A stretch of 64,000 nucleotides of DNA from Corynebacterium tuberculostearicum (GTDB lineage Bacteria > Actinomycetota > Actinomycetes > Mycobacteriales > Mycobacteriaceae), in contig NZ_CP065972.1 in NCBI RefSeq assembly GCF_016127015.1, forward strand, positions 930,001 through 994,000, written 5' to 3'. The notes beneath the pieces are model-generated. The model had not been told where the DNA came from, ran no database searches, and worked only from the letters and a program-made list of their open reading frames with translations. How positions within the stretch are numbered: the first letter of the stretch is position 1; each line of letters begins with the position of its first letter. Positions 9,025 to 16,803 of this stretch are shown piece by piece. Both the position numbers and the translations under genes were made by a program.

Positions 9025-10338
9025 ATGTCTTTTACCCGCCCTGAGCATTTGAGCTCTATCGATGCAGAATCCTGGCCCAATGTGGCTACGGTTCCCGCAC
9101 CTCGTTGGCCTGGAATGAAAGCCCGCCGGGCAGAGGCTGAATTTGCCAAGGCCTGCGATGATGCCGGTCTAGAACTTGACCTCGAAGCCGAAGGTGGACC
9201 AGATCTCAAGGTGGGGCATGATGCCTTGTTTGAGCGTATTGCCGCTAGCGGTTGGCTGGGATTTGCGGAAAGTTATATGGCAGGAGAGTGGACCGTCACC
9301 TCCTCCTCGCAGCTGGTAAAGGTGCTCGGCCGCCTATTGGGAGCAGGCTACCTCCCCAAGGCCAAAATGCTTGGTACTGGTAAGTCGGAGCCAGGGGAGC
9401 TGCCACTGGAATTGGTTCGGCTCTATGCCGGCGATGGATTAAGCCATGTAGGTGGGATTTTTTCCAGTGGCGTACCGACCACCATTAGGGAAACGGTGGA
9501 AAGCTATAGCCCCAAGGCCGGCCGCAAGGAGCCGAAGAGCCACTTCGTCGATGTCACGACGCTGAGTGAACCCACGAGTGTGGACAGGGATGACCTAGGA
9601 GATGCGCAGCGTCGCGCGGCGGATTGGCTGCTTGACGTCACCCGTACCGGCGCCGGAACCCATCTGTTGGTATACCCGGCTGCCGGAATGCAGCCGGCGA
9701 TGCGGGCGACTAAGCGGCGCGCTACGGTAGACGTTTTGACCAGTGATGTGGACCAAATGAGCCATATGCGCGAGGCCCTCGTACTAGAGGGGGCGGACGA
9801 TTCCATCCATATCGAGCGCATTCCCGGCGTCGTCCCGAACCCCAAGCAGTGGCACGGTCACTATGACGCCGTCGTCACCGTAGAAAAGGTAGAACAACTC
9901 AGCGCTAGTGAGCGCAAAGAGTACATTCGCGCAGTCGACCGGTTCTTGACGCCTAATGGGCGGGCAGGAATCCAATCCATCGTGGCGACCGAGTCGATAA
10001 CGGAGGCCGGTAAGGCCTCGCTTCAGGCCTTGCGAGCCTATGTGTGGCCGGGGTTGGACTATCCGCGCACCACGGAGATGCACCAGCTAGTAGATAAGAA
10101 CTCCAATTTGCGCATCGTGTCCGAAACTCACGTGGGCACTCATTATTTGGAGTCCCTGCGTCAGCAGCGATCCTTTTTCGACGGGCACCTGCGAGAGGCA
10201 GCGGCCGCCGGGTTCGACCCAGTCTTCCGCCGCTTGTGGACTTTCCAATTTGCCCTCCGCGAGGCTCTTATGACGCTCGGGATGATTGACTCGGTGCAAT
10301 TTGGGTTGGCCCACCGCAACCGCGGGGGACGGCGTTAG
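9025..10338 (+). CDS. Cyclopropane-fatty-acyl-phospholipid synthase family protein with degenerate SAM motif
   Basis: 437 residues. The family is recognised by GFAESYMAGEWT (about 79-90), the FDRVVSVE-like YDAVVTVEKVEQLS, the RAVDRFLTPNGRAGIQSI segment, and the C-terminal THYLESLRQQRSFFDGH and FRRLWTFQFALREA blocks. However, where active enzymes have a DIGCGWG SAM loop this protein has LLVYPAAGMQP (about 204-214). It may therefore bind SAM poorly or not at all. Active relatives modify unsaturated acyl chains of membrane lipids. The ATG at 9025 is chosen over a GTG at 8953; AGGAG at 9007-9011 is somewhat far (13 bases), so the start is tentative. Confidence 0.75.
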   Translation: MSFTRPEHLSSIDAESWPNVATVPAPRWPGMKARRAEAEFAKACDDAGLELDLEAEGGPDLKVGHDALFERIAASGWLGFAESYMAGEWTVTSSSQLVKVLGRLLGAGYLPKAKMLGTGKSEPGELPLELVRLYAGDGLSHVGGIFSSGVPTTIRETVESYSPKAGRKEPKSHFVDVTTLSEPTSVDRDDLGDAQRRAADWLLDVTRTGAGTHLLVYPAAGMQPAMRATKRRATVDVLTSDVDQMSHMREALVLEGADDSIHIERIPGVVPNPKQWHGHYDAVVTVEKVEQLSASERKEYIRAVDRFLTPNGRAGIQSIVATESITEAGKASLQALRAYVWPGLDYPRTTEMHQLVDKNSNLRIVSETHVGTHYLESLRQQRSFFDGHLREAAAAGFDPVFRRLWTFQFALREALMTLGMIDSVQFGLAHRNRGGRR

Positions 10339-10370
10339 GCGGCCGGCCGTTAAGCAGGTGGCCCTTAGCC

Positions 10371-11279
10371 TTAGGCCGGCGGCAGCTCGTCGAAGTTCTT
10401 CATCAGATCCGCGCTGGGCACAAAGAAATTGGTGCCTGTAAGCGCGGTGGAGAAGTCCAAGATGCGGTCGTAGTTTCCCTCCGGCTTGCCAATGAACATA
10501 TTGCGCAGGCGCTCCATTACGTTTTCTGGATCCTTGGCATAGCCAATGAAGTAGGTGCCCATCTCACCTGCGGCGAAAGAGCCGAAGACCATGTTCTCGC
10601 GATAAATATCTTCCTCTAGGTCATTGAGGGCTACGTGAGAGTTAGTGGGCTTGGTATCGTCATCCAACTCGATATCATCGGCTTTGGTGCGGCCGATGAC
10701 CTTCTCTTGTTCTTCAGTGCTCAGCTCATTCCACTTGGCAAGGTCATGGATATATTTTTGAACGGTGACATAGGAGCCGCGGGGGTAGTCAGCGTCATCG
10801 CCAAGCAGCACAGTATCTAATGCCTCTTCGGCAAGGGGATTGGCGGTGCCATCCACAAAGCCCAACAAGTCGCGCTGATCCAGGTACTTGAAACCTTGGG
10901 TCTCATCGATAACCGTTGCGGCTTCACCGAGCTGGTCGAGAACCTGGCGGGCCATCTCGTGGCAGAGATCGTAGCTATTTGCACGGAAGTGGAGAAGAAT
11001 ATCGCCTGGCGTGGCTGGGGCCTTATGTGCGGCATCGATTGCCTCAAATTCCTTCAGCCGTTCCGGCATAGGTGCGCTGGTCAAACGCGGCCACATGGAA
11101 GCTCCGATGCCAACTACGGTATAAAGCTTACCTTCGTTATAGCGGAAGTTCACGGACTTGAAAAGCCCGGCAAACCCCGTGAGCATATCGCGGGTGGCTT
11201 GCTCGCCGCCGTCCTTGATTTCAAGGACAAGAAAGAGAGCTGCGCGGGAAGGCTTATCTACTACGTGCTGAATCGTCAT
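10371..11279 (-). CDS. Dyp-type (dye-decolourising) heme peroxidase
   Basis: 302 residues. Signature GFVDGTANP (the GxxDG motif with the distal Asp) is at about 164, followed by GSYVTVQKYIHDL, the probable proximal heme His in TNSHVALND, and a C-terminal TGTNFFVPSADLM. These enzymes use H2O2 to oxidise dyes, lignin-like phenols or porphyrins. There is no Tat signal peptide, so it is cytosolic or encapsulated, but no encapsulin gene is present in the window. Start at ATG 11279 rather than a GTG 18 bases upstream: TAAAAT lies 7 bases before the ATG (leaderless). Confidence 0.92.
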   Translation of the reverse strand: MTIQHVVDKPSRAALFLVLEIKDGGEQATRDMLTGFAGLFKSVNFRYNEGKLYTVVGIGASMWPRLTSAPMPERLKEFEAIDAAHKAPATPGDILLHFRANSYDLCHEMARQVLDQLGEAATVIDETQGFKYLDQRDLLGFVDGTANPLAEEALDTVLLGDDADYPRGSYVTVQKYIHDLAKWNELSTEEQEKVIGRTKADDIELDDDTKPTNSHVALNDLEEDIYRENMVFGSFAAGEMGTYFIGYAKDPENVMERLRNMFIGKPEGNYDRILDFSTALTGTNFFVPSADLMKNFDELPPA

Positions 11280-11423
11280 GGTGCCGATTTTACGCACCCG
11301 GTCGATTCACAGAAGGTTAGTGGGGCGGAAATGCCCCTTGTTGGAGGTCGTCGCTGCAACGCGCCGGTAAGCGGTGTACGGGATAGACCACCGGGAGGGA
11401 GCCGCACCCATCTTTAAAATGAC

Positions 11424-11437
11424 ATAATGTACATTAT
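11424..11437. promoter_or_regulatory. Perfect 14-bp palindrome, candidate operator
   Basis: ATAATGTACATTAT is its own reverse complement. It lies 31 bp before the possible small gene at 11468 and within an AT-rich, promoter-like stretch. It is too far (over 130 bp) from the Dyp gene start to be its core operator. The cognate regulator is unknown. Confidence 0.45.
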
Positions 11438-11467
11438 CGGACAATTACGGATATCTAGAGGATCTTC

Positions 11468-11656
11468 ATGTGTCACCCTCAGTCGCGCCCGGGTGCTAAC
11501 ACATCTTCCCGGCGCATCTATTGGCCCCGATTCAGCTTCGTTAAATCTCCACGCGATATTACGGCGCTTTGCTTGGCGACGGCCCGCGGTCTCTACCGCG
11601 CCATCCGCCGACCGCCGACCGCCAGACTCAGGCGCAGGTATCGATTCCGGCTGTAG
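11468..11656 (+). CDS. Possible small basic protein, unrecognised
   Basis: 62 codons starting with an ATG that has AGAGGA about 8 bases upstream, just downstream of the 14-bp palindrome. The predicted product has a middle part (PRFSFVKSPRDITALCLATA) and an Arg-rich C-terminus (RRPPTARLRRRYRFRL). Several late codons are rare Arg codons (AGA, AGG, CGG), which argues against an expressed gene or suggests that the real frame is different. I recognise no family. It may be spurious. Confidence 0.25.
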   Translation: MCHPQSRPGANTSSRRIYWPRFSFVKSPRDITALCLATARGLYRAIRRPPTARLRRRYRFRL

Positions 11657-11869
11657 CTCATTGGAGTCCGGATTCGCTGCAGCCGACCCCATCTGTCTTT
11701 CGGGACTTCTTCATTTCGGGGTCAACCGCTGGCTGCGGTGTTTCGCTCGGCGACCGAAAAACCTGATATCGGGCGAAAATTGGCCCTACTGGCGGGACTA
11801 ACTACACCGCTACATAACGTCACACTGACGTTAATCGAGGAAGTGCACCCCAACGCCGTGAAGGTCTAA

Positions 11870-12034
11870 TTAGCGATTCCGGTAGGCGCTCCACAGCTGC
11901 CAGGTAGTCAACAGCGCCAAAAGGACCGAGATGGCCACAATGACCCACATCTGTTGAACGGCTACGAAAATGGTAAAGCCGATGACGACGATGAGGCGCA
12001 GCCACATAAACGGAATAATCTGACGGGAATTCAC
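11870..12034 (-). CDS. Small two-helix membrane protein (54 residues)
   Basis: A short gene with GTG start at 12034 and GAGGG about 8 bases upstream, 14 bp after the YceI stop, so it belongs to the same transcript. The product starts MNSRQIIPFMWLRLIVV and ends TWQLWSAYRNR; it contains two hydrophobic stretches (about 9-25 and 28-44) separated by a short polar turn, and so should be a hairpin in the membrane. I know no function for it. Reading frame, ribosome site and membrane-like composition support a real gene. Confidence 0.7.
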   Translation of the reverse strand: MNSRQIIPFMWLRLIVVIGFTIFVAVQQMWVIVAISVLLALLTTWQLWSAYRNR

Positions 12035-12048
12035 AGGCTAAGCCCTCG

Positions 12049-12750
12049 TTAGTTCTTCTCGAAGGAAATGCGGAGATTTACCTCGCCGTTTTCCTCGACT
12101 TTCGCGGCGAGCATCTCTGGGGTCTCCACGCCATAATCAAGGCGATTTACTGGCACGGTGCCGCCGATGACGATCTGATCGCGATCGCGAAGAACGTCGA
12201 AGTCTTGGGAAATCTCGTGCGTTTCATCCTTGATAGTCAGATCTCCGGTGAGCTTGACTGTGCCAATGGAGCCGTCATCCGGGACGTCGGCAAGCGAGGC
12301 CGGCTTAGTCAGCTCAAAGGATGCCTCTGGGAAAAGCTGAGTCTCAAAGAGCTTGGACTTCATGTTCTGATCACGGACCTTTTTATCCGTGGTCAGTTCA
12401 TCCATATCAACGGTGACCGTGGCGGCTTTCAAGGTGGAATCAGAAATATCCGCCTGGCCGGTTACCTCCGTGGTTGAACCCGATGTGGTGGTCTTTTCCG
12501 CAGGTAGAACCTCATTAAAGGTAAAACCAACCGAGGTATGGTTATTAGCACGGCCCTTGGCTACCTCCCAGGTGCCATCGAGCTCCGTTGATGCGGCCTT
12601 TGCGCCGCCGGCGGAAACTGGTTCGGTCTTTACTCCGGCGCCTTTGAGGAGCGAATACACCATCGGGCCAATGGCTACGGCGGTGAGCAACACAATCAGC
12701 ACCACAAAGATGGTGATGACGAGCTTGCGGTTATAAAAAAGCTTTTTCAT
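12049..12750 (-). CDS. YceI family protein, membrane-anchored
   Basis: 233 residues. One N-terminal membrane segment (about 11-32) follows a KKLFYNRK cytoplasmic stub, then a YceI-type lipocalin-like beta barrel: the N-terminal WEVAKGRANNHTSVGFTF, central VTVDMDELTTDKKVRDQNMKSKLFET, and C-terminal IGGTVPVNRLDYGVETP. YceI proteins bind isoprenoid or amphiphilic ligands; in this family the fold is usually outside the membrane. No lipobox is seen. It is followed by the 54-residue membrane protein, and preceded (3 bp) by the zinc-finger-like gene, so all three are probably cotranscribed. Confidence 0.88.
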   Translation of the reverse strand: MKKLFYNRKLVITIFVVLIVLLTAVAIGPMVYSLLKGAGVKTEPVSAGGAKAASTELDGTWEVAKGRANNHTSVGFTFNEVLPAEKTTTSGSTTEVTGQADISDSTLKAATVTVDMDELTTDKKVRDQNMKSKLFETQLFPEASFELTKPASLADVPDDGSIGTVKLTGDLTIKDETHEISQDFDVLRDRDQIVIGGTVPVNRLDYGVETPEMLAAKVEENGEVNLRISFEKN

Positions 12751-12753
12751 CTT

Positions 12754-13104
12754 CTATCGAAGTCCTTCTAGGCGTCGCGCCAGGGCAACAAGCTCTTCGC
12801 ACAAACCGGCAAGCTCCTGCGCACTAGCGCCTTCCTCCGCGGCGGTATTGATATCTTCTGCGGAACAACGTAGTTCAAAAAGTCTGTCGCGCAAACTCTC
12901 TGCCTTTTCTGGAGTAAGGATGACGGCATTTGCGGGAATCCCCGTGCCACTGACGTTATTTCTTTGCTCATAGGCACGCTGCTTACAGGAGGCGCTGCAA
13001 AACTTCCGTGGCCGTCCCCTACCGCCTTGGTCAATGTCCTTCCCACACCATTGGCAGGAACCGACGTTGCGTTCACGACTAGCTGTACGGATCACCCGAT
13101 ACAC
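12754..13104 (-). CDS. Small zinc-finger-like protein
   Basis: 116 residues. Near the N-terminus are CQWCGKDI and, after GRGRPRKFC, SASCKQRAYEQR: a CxxC...CxxxC treble-clef-like pair that should bind one zinc. The C-terminal half is helical and acidic (ESLRDRLFELRC, AQELAGLCEELVALARRLEGL). It may bind nucleic acid or a protein partner; no function is known to me. It is transcribed divergently from rbpA with a shared 121-bp region. The GTG at 13104 is uncertain, since another GTG three codons later would also serve. Confidence 0.65.
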   Translation of the reverse strand: MYRVIRTASRERNVGSCQWCGKDIDQGGRGRPRKFCSASCKQRAYEQRNNVSGTGIPANAVILTPEKAESLRDRLFELRCSAEDINTAAEEGASAQELAGLCEELVALARRLEGLR

Positions 13105-13126
13105 TTTAGTTCATTTTGGGCGGGCT

Positions 13127-13158
13127 GGGAACAAAGACGCGTGGGTGTTCGTTATAAT
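13127..13158 (+). promoter_or_regulatory. rbpA promoter: SigA-type -10 overlapping a SigH-type pair
   Basis: TATAAT at 13153-13158 is a perfect vegetative -10 box. Overlapping it, GGGAAC (13127-13132) and CGTT (13150-13153), 17 bases apart, match the GGAAY...CGTT pattern of oxidative-stress sigma factors SigH/SigR. In Streptomyces, rbpA is a SigR target, so dual control is plausible. Confidence 0.6.
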
Positions 13159-13225
13159 TAGTAGCTCTTAGGCGAAGTTTTGCTTCGCACTCAATCAGGG
13201 ATCTCTTTGAAAAGGATGATGTTGC

Positions 13226-13609
13226 ATGGCAGATCGCGTACTCCGTGGCAGCCGTATGGGCGCAGTCAGCTACGAAACCGACCGCGACCACGACCTCGCA
13301 CCGCGCCAGATGGTGAAGTACCGCACCGAAGACGGCGAGATTTATGAGGTGCCTTTCGCGGATGATGCTGAAATCCCTGAAGAATGGATGTGCAAGAACG
13401 GCAAGCTGGGCCACCTGGTAGAAGGTGAAGGCGTTGAGTCTAAGCCCGCTAAGCCACCACGCACCCACTGGGATATGCTGCGTGAGCGCCGCTCCATCGA
13501 GGAGCTCGATGAGCTGCTTGAAGAGCGCATTAACCACCTGCGCTCCCGCCGCCGTTCCGCAGCCCGCCTCCTGAAGGAACAGCAGGAGCAGCAGCAAAAG
13601 AAGTCTTAA
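13226..13609 (+). CDS. rbpA: RNA polymerase-binding protein RbpA
   Basis: 127 residues, nearly identical in its core to mycobacterial RbpA: MADRVLRGSRMGAVSYETDR, then DLAPRQ, FADDAEIPEEW, and PPRTHWDMLRERRSIEELDEL (sigma-interaction domain). RbpA binds group I sigma and RNA polymerase and stabilises the open complex. It extends past the usual C-terminus with an RRRSAARLLKEQQEQQQKKS tail. The ATG has AAAGGA about 9 bases upstream. A strong bidirectional terminator follows. Confidence 0.97.
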   Translation: MADRVLRGSRMGAVSYETDRDHDLAPRQMVKYRTEDGEIYEVPFADDAEIPEEWMCKNGKLGHLVEGEGVESKPAKPPRTHWDMLRERRSIEELDELLEERINHLRSRRRSAARLLKEQQEQQQKKS

Positions 13610-13625
13610 AGTTCTGCGGCAGCCA

Positions 13626-13670
13626 AAGGCCCGTACCTCCCTAGTCTGACTAAGGAACGGTACGGGCCTT
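13626..13670. terminator. Bidirectional terminator between rbpA and ppm
   Basis: Perfect 12-bp stem: AAGGCCCGTACC (13626-13637) pairs with GGTACGGGCCTT (13659-13670). It lies between the convergent ends of rbpA and the polyprenol mannose synthase gene; the U-tract is weak on both strands, but position and symmetry fit a shared terminator. Confidence 0.8.
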
Positions 13671-13687
13671 ATGTGTTGCGGTGGCGC

Positions 13688-14581
13688 CTACTTCTTCAGT
13701 TGCGCAATCTGGTGCTTTGCCAGATGGCCGATCTCGCTGGCGAAGTCAGACACCCAGCCGGCGCCCTTCCGGGCCTGAACGCCTAGATCATGAATGGAGC
13801 CGTCCTTGACTTCTCGGTTGACCAACTTGGATACGGCGCCACCGAAGTCCTGCAGCTGCTCAGCGCGATGAGTAACGCCCCACTTGGTGACCTCGAGCAA
13901 GGAATCCTTCACGAAGGAACCATCAAGCTTAGATTCGCCATATTCGCGCTCGGTAAAGGTAATGGGAACCTCGCGGACGTCAAAGCCGGCCTTGACCGCA
14001 CGGAAGGCCAAATCCACCTGGAAGATGTAGCCGGCCTTGGACAGCTCATCAAAGTCGATGGACTCGAGCAGCTCGCGGCGGAACGCACGGTACCCGGCGG
14101 TCATATCGGACAGCCCAGCGCCCAGCGCTACGGAGATGTAAATATTGCCCAAGCGGGACAGGTACTCGCGGGATGCTGGCCAGTTGACGGTCTCGCCACC
14201 CGGAATATAGCGGGAGCCGATAACTAGGTCCGCGCCCTTGTCCACCTCTTCTAACAGCAGGTGAAGCTGTTCCGGGGCGTGGGAGCCGTCTGCATCCATC
14301 TCGCACAGCACTTGGTAGTCGCGCTCCAATCCCCATTCAAAGCCGGCGATATAAGCGCCTAGCAGGCCGCCTTTGCCCTCGCGGTGAAGAACGTGGATGT
14401 GGTCATCTTGCGCTGCGAACTCATCGGCCTTGTCACCAGTTCCATCGGGAGAGTTATCGTCCACGATAAGGATATGAACCTCCGGGATTGCCGCGCGGAC
14501 GCGTCCGGTGATAAGAGGTAGATTTTCGATCTCGTTATAGGTCGGGATGATGACCAAGGTCGAGGATTCAAGCGTGCTCAC
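13688..14581 (-). CDS. ppm: Polyprenol monophosphomannose synthase
   Basis: 297 residues, GT2 family. It transfers mannose from GDP-mannose to polyprenyl phosphate, making the donor for lipomannan and mannoprotein synthesis on the outer face. Seen: VIIPTYNEIENLPL at the N-terminus, ILIVDDNSPDGTGD, EMDADGSHAPEQL (DxD-type), GSRYIPGG, and TFTEREYGESKL. In Mycobacterium tuberculosis this domain is fused to Lnt; here it is a separate gene 5 bp downstream of lnt. A GTG start at 14581 is used; AGGAG lies about 12 bases upstream, so coupling to lnt is likely. Confidence 0.93.
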   Translation of the reverse strand: MSTLESSTLVIIPTYNEIENLPLITGRVRAAIPEVHILIVDDNSPDGTGDKADEFAAQDDHIHVLHREGKGGLLGAYIAGFEWGLERDYQVLCEMDADGSHAPEQLHLLLEEVDKGADLVIGSRYIPGGETVNWPASREYLSRLGNIYISVALGAGLSDMTAGYRAFRRELLESIDFDELSKAGYIFQVDLAFRAVKAGFDVREVPITFTEREYGESKLDGSFVKDSLLEVTKWGVTHRAEQLQDFGGAVSKLVNREVKDGSIHDLGVQARKGAGWVSDFASEIGHLAKHQIAQLKK

Positions 14582-14586
14582 AGTGT

Positions 14587-16116
14587 TTATGCTCCTACGT
14601 ATGTATCTGTGCCGGAGCGGCGCGGGGTGCGTCGCAGGCGATTTGTGCGCAAAGCTACCAGTGCGCAGACTGTTCCAATAATAACCATGAGCCATTGCAG
14701 GGGCGAACCAAACCTGACGGAAAAGGTCTCGCCGCTACGCAAGGGCAACTGCTCTACTAAGGCATCTGGCGTAAAAATCTCCGTGGACTGGCTAACGTGT
14801 CCATCTGGGTGAATAATGGCGGATACTCCAGAAGTCGCCGCCACCACCACGGCTCGGTCCGTCTCCATTGCACGCAATCGGCTCATGGCCAATTGCTGGT
14901 AGGTCATATCGGAATAGCCAAAGGTGGCGTTATTGGTGGGAGTAGTCAGCAGTTCTGCGCCATTTTTCACCGACTCCCTAAAGGCGCTATCGAAGGAGAC
15001 CTCGTAGCACGTTGCCACGCCAACCGGCACGCCCGCCATGGAGACCACACCTGGACCGTCGCCGGGCTGAAAATCGCCGGCGAGGTCCACATAGTCAGAA
15101 AACTTGGCAAAGAAATCCCTCATAGGCATAGTTTCGCCGAAAGGCTGTAGGTACTTCTTATAGTGATGGTCTCCCACCGTATGACCAGGAGCGAAGACCT
15201 GCATTGTGTTGCGGGCTCCCACCTCATCCCGCGTAGCGGTGCCAACCAAAACAGGTGCGTCTATCGCATCGACGGCGCCGCTGATTGCCGAGGCTGCCTT
15301 GCCGTCACGGAATGGGTTGATATCAGAGGAGTTTTCAGGCCAGATGACTAGGTCAATGTCTTTTTCGCGGGCGGCCAGGTTCTTTGTTTCGGCCACGTGA
15401 TTGTTGAGGACCGCTTGGCGTTGCTCGGCAAAGTCTAGGCCCATGCGAGGTACGTTTCCTTGGATTGTGGCAACCTTTGCTTCCCCGACAGTGGAATCGT
15501 CTCGGTTGATTCCCAAGCCTGCCACCGTCGCGCTTGCAAGGGGAAGAATCGCTGCTAGGAGTGCGGCGCTTTTTGCCTTCCATCCGCGTTGAATCAGCAG
15601 CGCAGCGAGACCGCAGCCGCACAGAACAGTGGCTGCGGTAATGAGCGAGGTTCCACCCCACGGCGCCAGGTTGGCTAGCGGTCCGTCGATTTGTCCCCAA
15701 GCCAATTTCACCCAAGGGAAACCGCCGAAAGGTACCGAAGAACGCAGCACCTCCACCGCGAGGTAGAAAAACGGGAAGGCAATAAAACCGAATTTCCACC
15801 GCGCTACTGCTGCGCCGCCAACGCCCAGCACAATGGCGTATACCGAAAGCCATACGGCCAAAGCGATGTATGGCCCGCTGCCCACCAATTCGCCGATCCA
15901 TGGCAGCGTCAGCAGATACAGCACGAGCGAATGTGTTACTGCAAGAAGCGCGCCCACACGGGCGGAAACGTGCCTAGTTCCCCACGGCAGCAAGCTCGCG
16001 TACAGCAAGCCCACGCCCACAACGGCAGCCCACCACCAACCACGGGGCTCTATGGCGGCATACGTGAGCAGACCGGAAAGGCCCGCCACAACGAGGCGGG
16101 CAAGAGTCAGCATCAC
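14587..16116 (-). CDS. lnt: Apolipoprotein N-acyltransferase
   Basis: 509 residues. The N-terminal third has six or so hydrophobic membrane segments, then a nitrilase-like domain with the catalytic triad visible as E in VIWPENSSDI, K in HHYKKYLQPFGE and C in GVATCYEVSFD. Lnt adds the third acyl chain to the N-terminal Cys of lipoproteins. A final membrane segment (LMVIIGTVCALVAL) closes the protein. The start is GTG 16116 or the adjacent ATG 16113; both overlap or abut the fxsA stop. The order fxsA-lnt-ppm is one transcript. Confidence 0.93.
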   Translation of the reverse strand: MMLTLARLVVAGLSGLLTYAAIEPRGWWWAAVVGVGLLYASLLPWGTRHVSARVGALLAVTHSLVLYLLTLPWIGELVGSGPYIALAVWLSVYAIVLGVGGAAVARWKFGFIAFPFFYLAVEVLRSSVPFGGFPWVKLAWGQIDGPLANLAPWGGTSLITAATVLCGCGLAALLIQRGWKAKSAALLAAILPLASATVAGLGINRDDSTVGEAKVATIQGNVPRMGLDFAEQRQAVLNNHVAETKNLAAREKDIDLVIWPENSSDINPFRDGKAASAISGAVDAIDAPVLVGTATRDEVGARNTMQVFAPGHTVGDHHYKKYLQPFGETMPMRDFFAKFSDYVDLAGDFQPGDGPGVVSMAGVPVGVATCYEVSFDSAFRESVKNGAELLTTPTNNATFGYSDMTYQQLAMSRLRAMETDRAVVVAATSGVSAIIHPDGHVSQSTEIFTPDALVEQLPLRSGETFSVRFGSPLQWLMVIIGTVCALVALRTNRLRRTPRRSGTDTYVGA

Positions 16117-16718
16117 TAGCTCTTTCCTCCCTTGGACTCGCCACCGGAGGGGCCGAAGTCATCTGGATCCAGGTTTTCGCTCCAGCGGCGGATCTCTTCC
16201 TCATCCAACACCTCATGCGGGCCAGCATCCTGCGTTCTGGGGTGCCCACTTTGTGTTGCTTGGCCACGACCAAAGGAGCCAAAGTCGCCATAAGAGTCGT
16301 GCTGCTGCGCCATCGGGGTGGCCTCGTAGATCTTAACGCCCATGTTTTCGATCTTGCGGTACAAGGAGGCCGCCATCACCGTGCGGAAGACGGCGCGGGT
16401 CGGCGAGAAGATAAAGAGAGCTCCGAGGATCGTCGTCAAGAAGCCCGGCATAGAAAGCAACATGCCGCCTACCAAGGTAAGGCCCACATTGCTGGCGGTC
16501 TTGCCCACATTGCCGCCGCGAACGATGTATGTACCGTCCCCTGTGCGTTCGACCTGCTTTCCCATCAAGCGGCGCACTTCAATGCCAGCGATGGACATTC
16601 CGAAGAACATGGTGACAAAGAGGGCGATAAGCGCCCAGCCAACACCGATCCATTGAGAAACGGCCCAGAAGGTCAGGGTCTCTGCGACCATGTAGAGAGC
16701 AAAATACATAAACGGCAT
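16116..16718 (-). CDS. fxsA: FxsA family membrane protein
   Basis: 200 residues. Several hydrophobic segments (about 5-25, 27-45, 78-105) with the family-like GIEVRRLMGKQ and GGMLLSMPGFLTTILGALF motifs, then a hydrophilic C-terminal tail with QSGHPRTQDAGPHEVLDEEE. E. coli FxsA relieves phage exclusion when overproduced; its normal role is unknown. TAGACT sits 6 bases before the ATG. First gene of fxsA-lnt-ppm. Confidence 0.85.
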   Translation of the reverse strand: MPFMYFALYMVAETLTFWAVSQWIGVGWALIALFVTMFFGMSIAGIEVRRLMGKQVERTGDGTYIVRGGNVGKTASNVGLTLVGGMLLSMPGFLTTILGALFIFSPTRAVFRTVMAASLYRKIENMGVKIYEATPMAQQHDSYGDFGSFGRGQATQSGHPRTQDAGPHEVLDEEEIRRWSENLDPDDFGPSGGESKGGKS

Positions 16719-16803
16719 GGCCTCAGTCTAACGAGGCAGACTGATAAAGTGCTGGCAACACTCATGCGCGAAGGTGCAACCGCGGCAGGTTAGACTAGTG
16801 CGC

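Larger units (their letters stand above)
11300..11869. other. 570-bp region without a recognised gene
   Basis: Lies between the Dyp peroxidase start and the small membrane protein gene. It holds a perfect 14-bp palindrome at 11424-11437, a possible short + strand gene at 11468-11656, and a hairpin AACGTCA-CAC-TGACGTT at 11816-11832. Other short open frames on both strands resemble no family I know and overlap one another. Confidence 0.6.
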
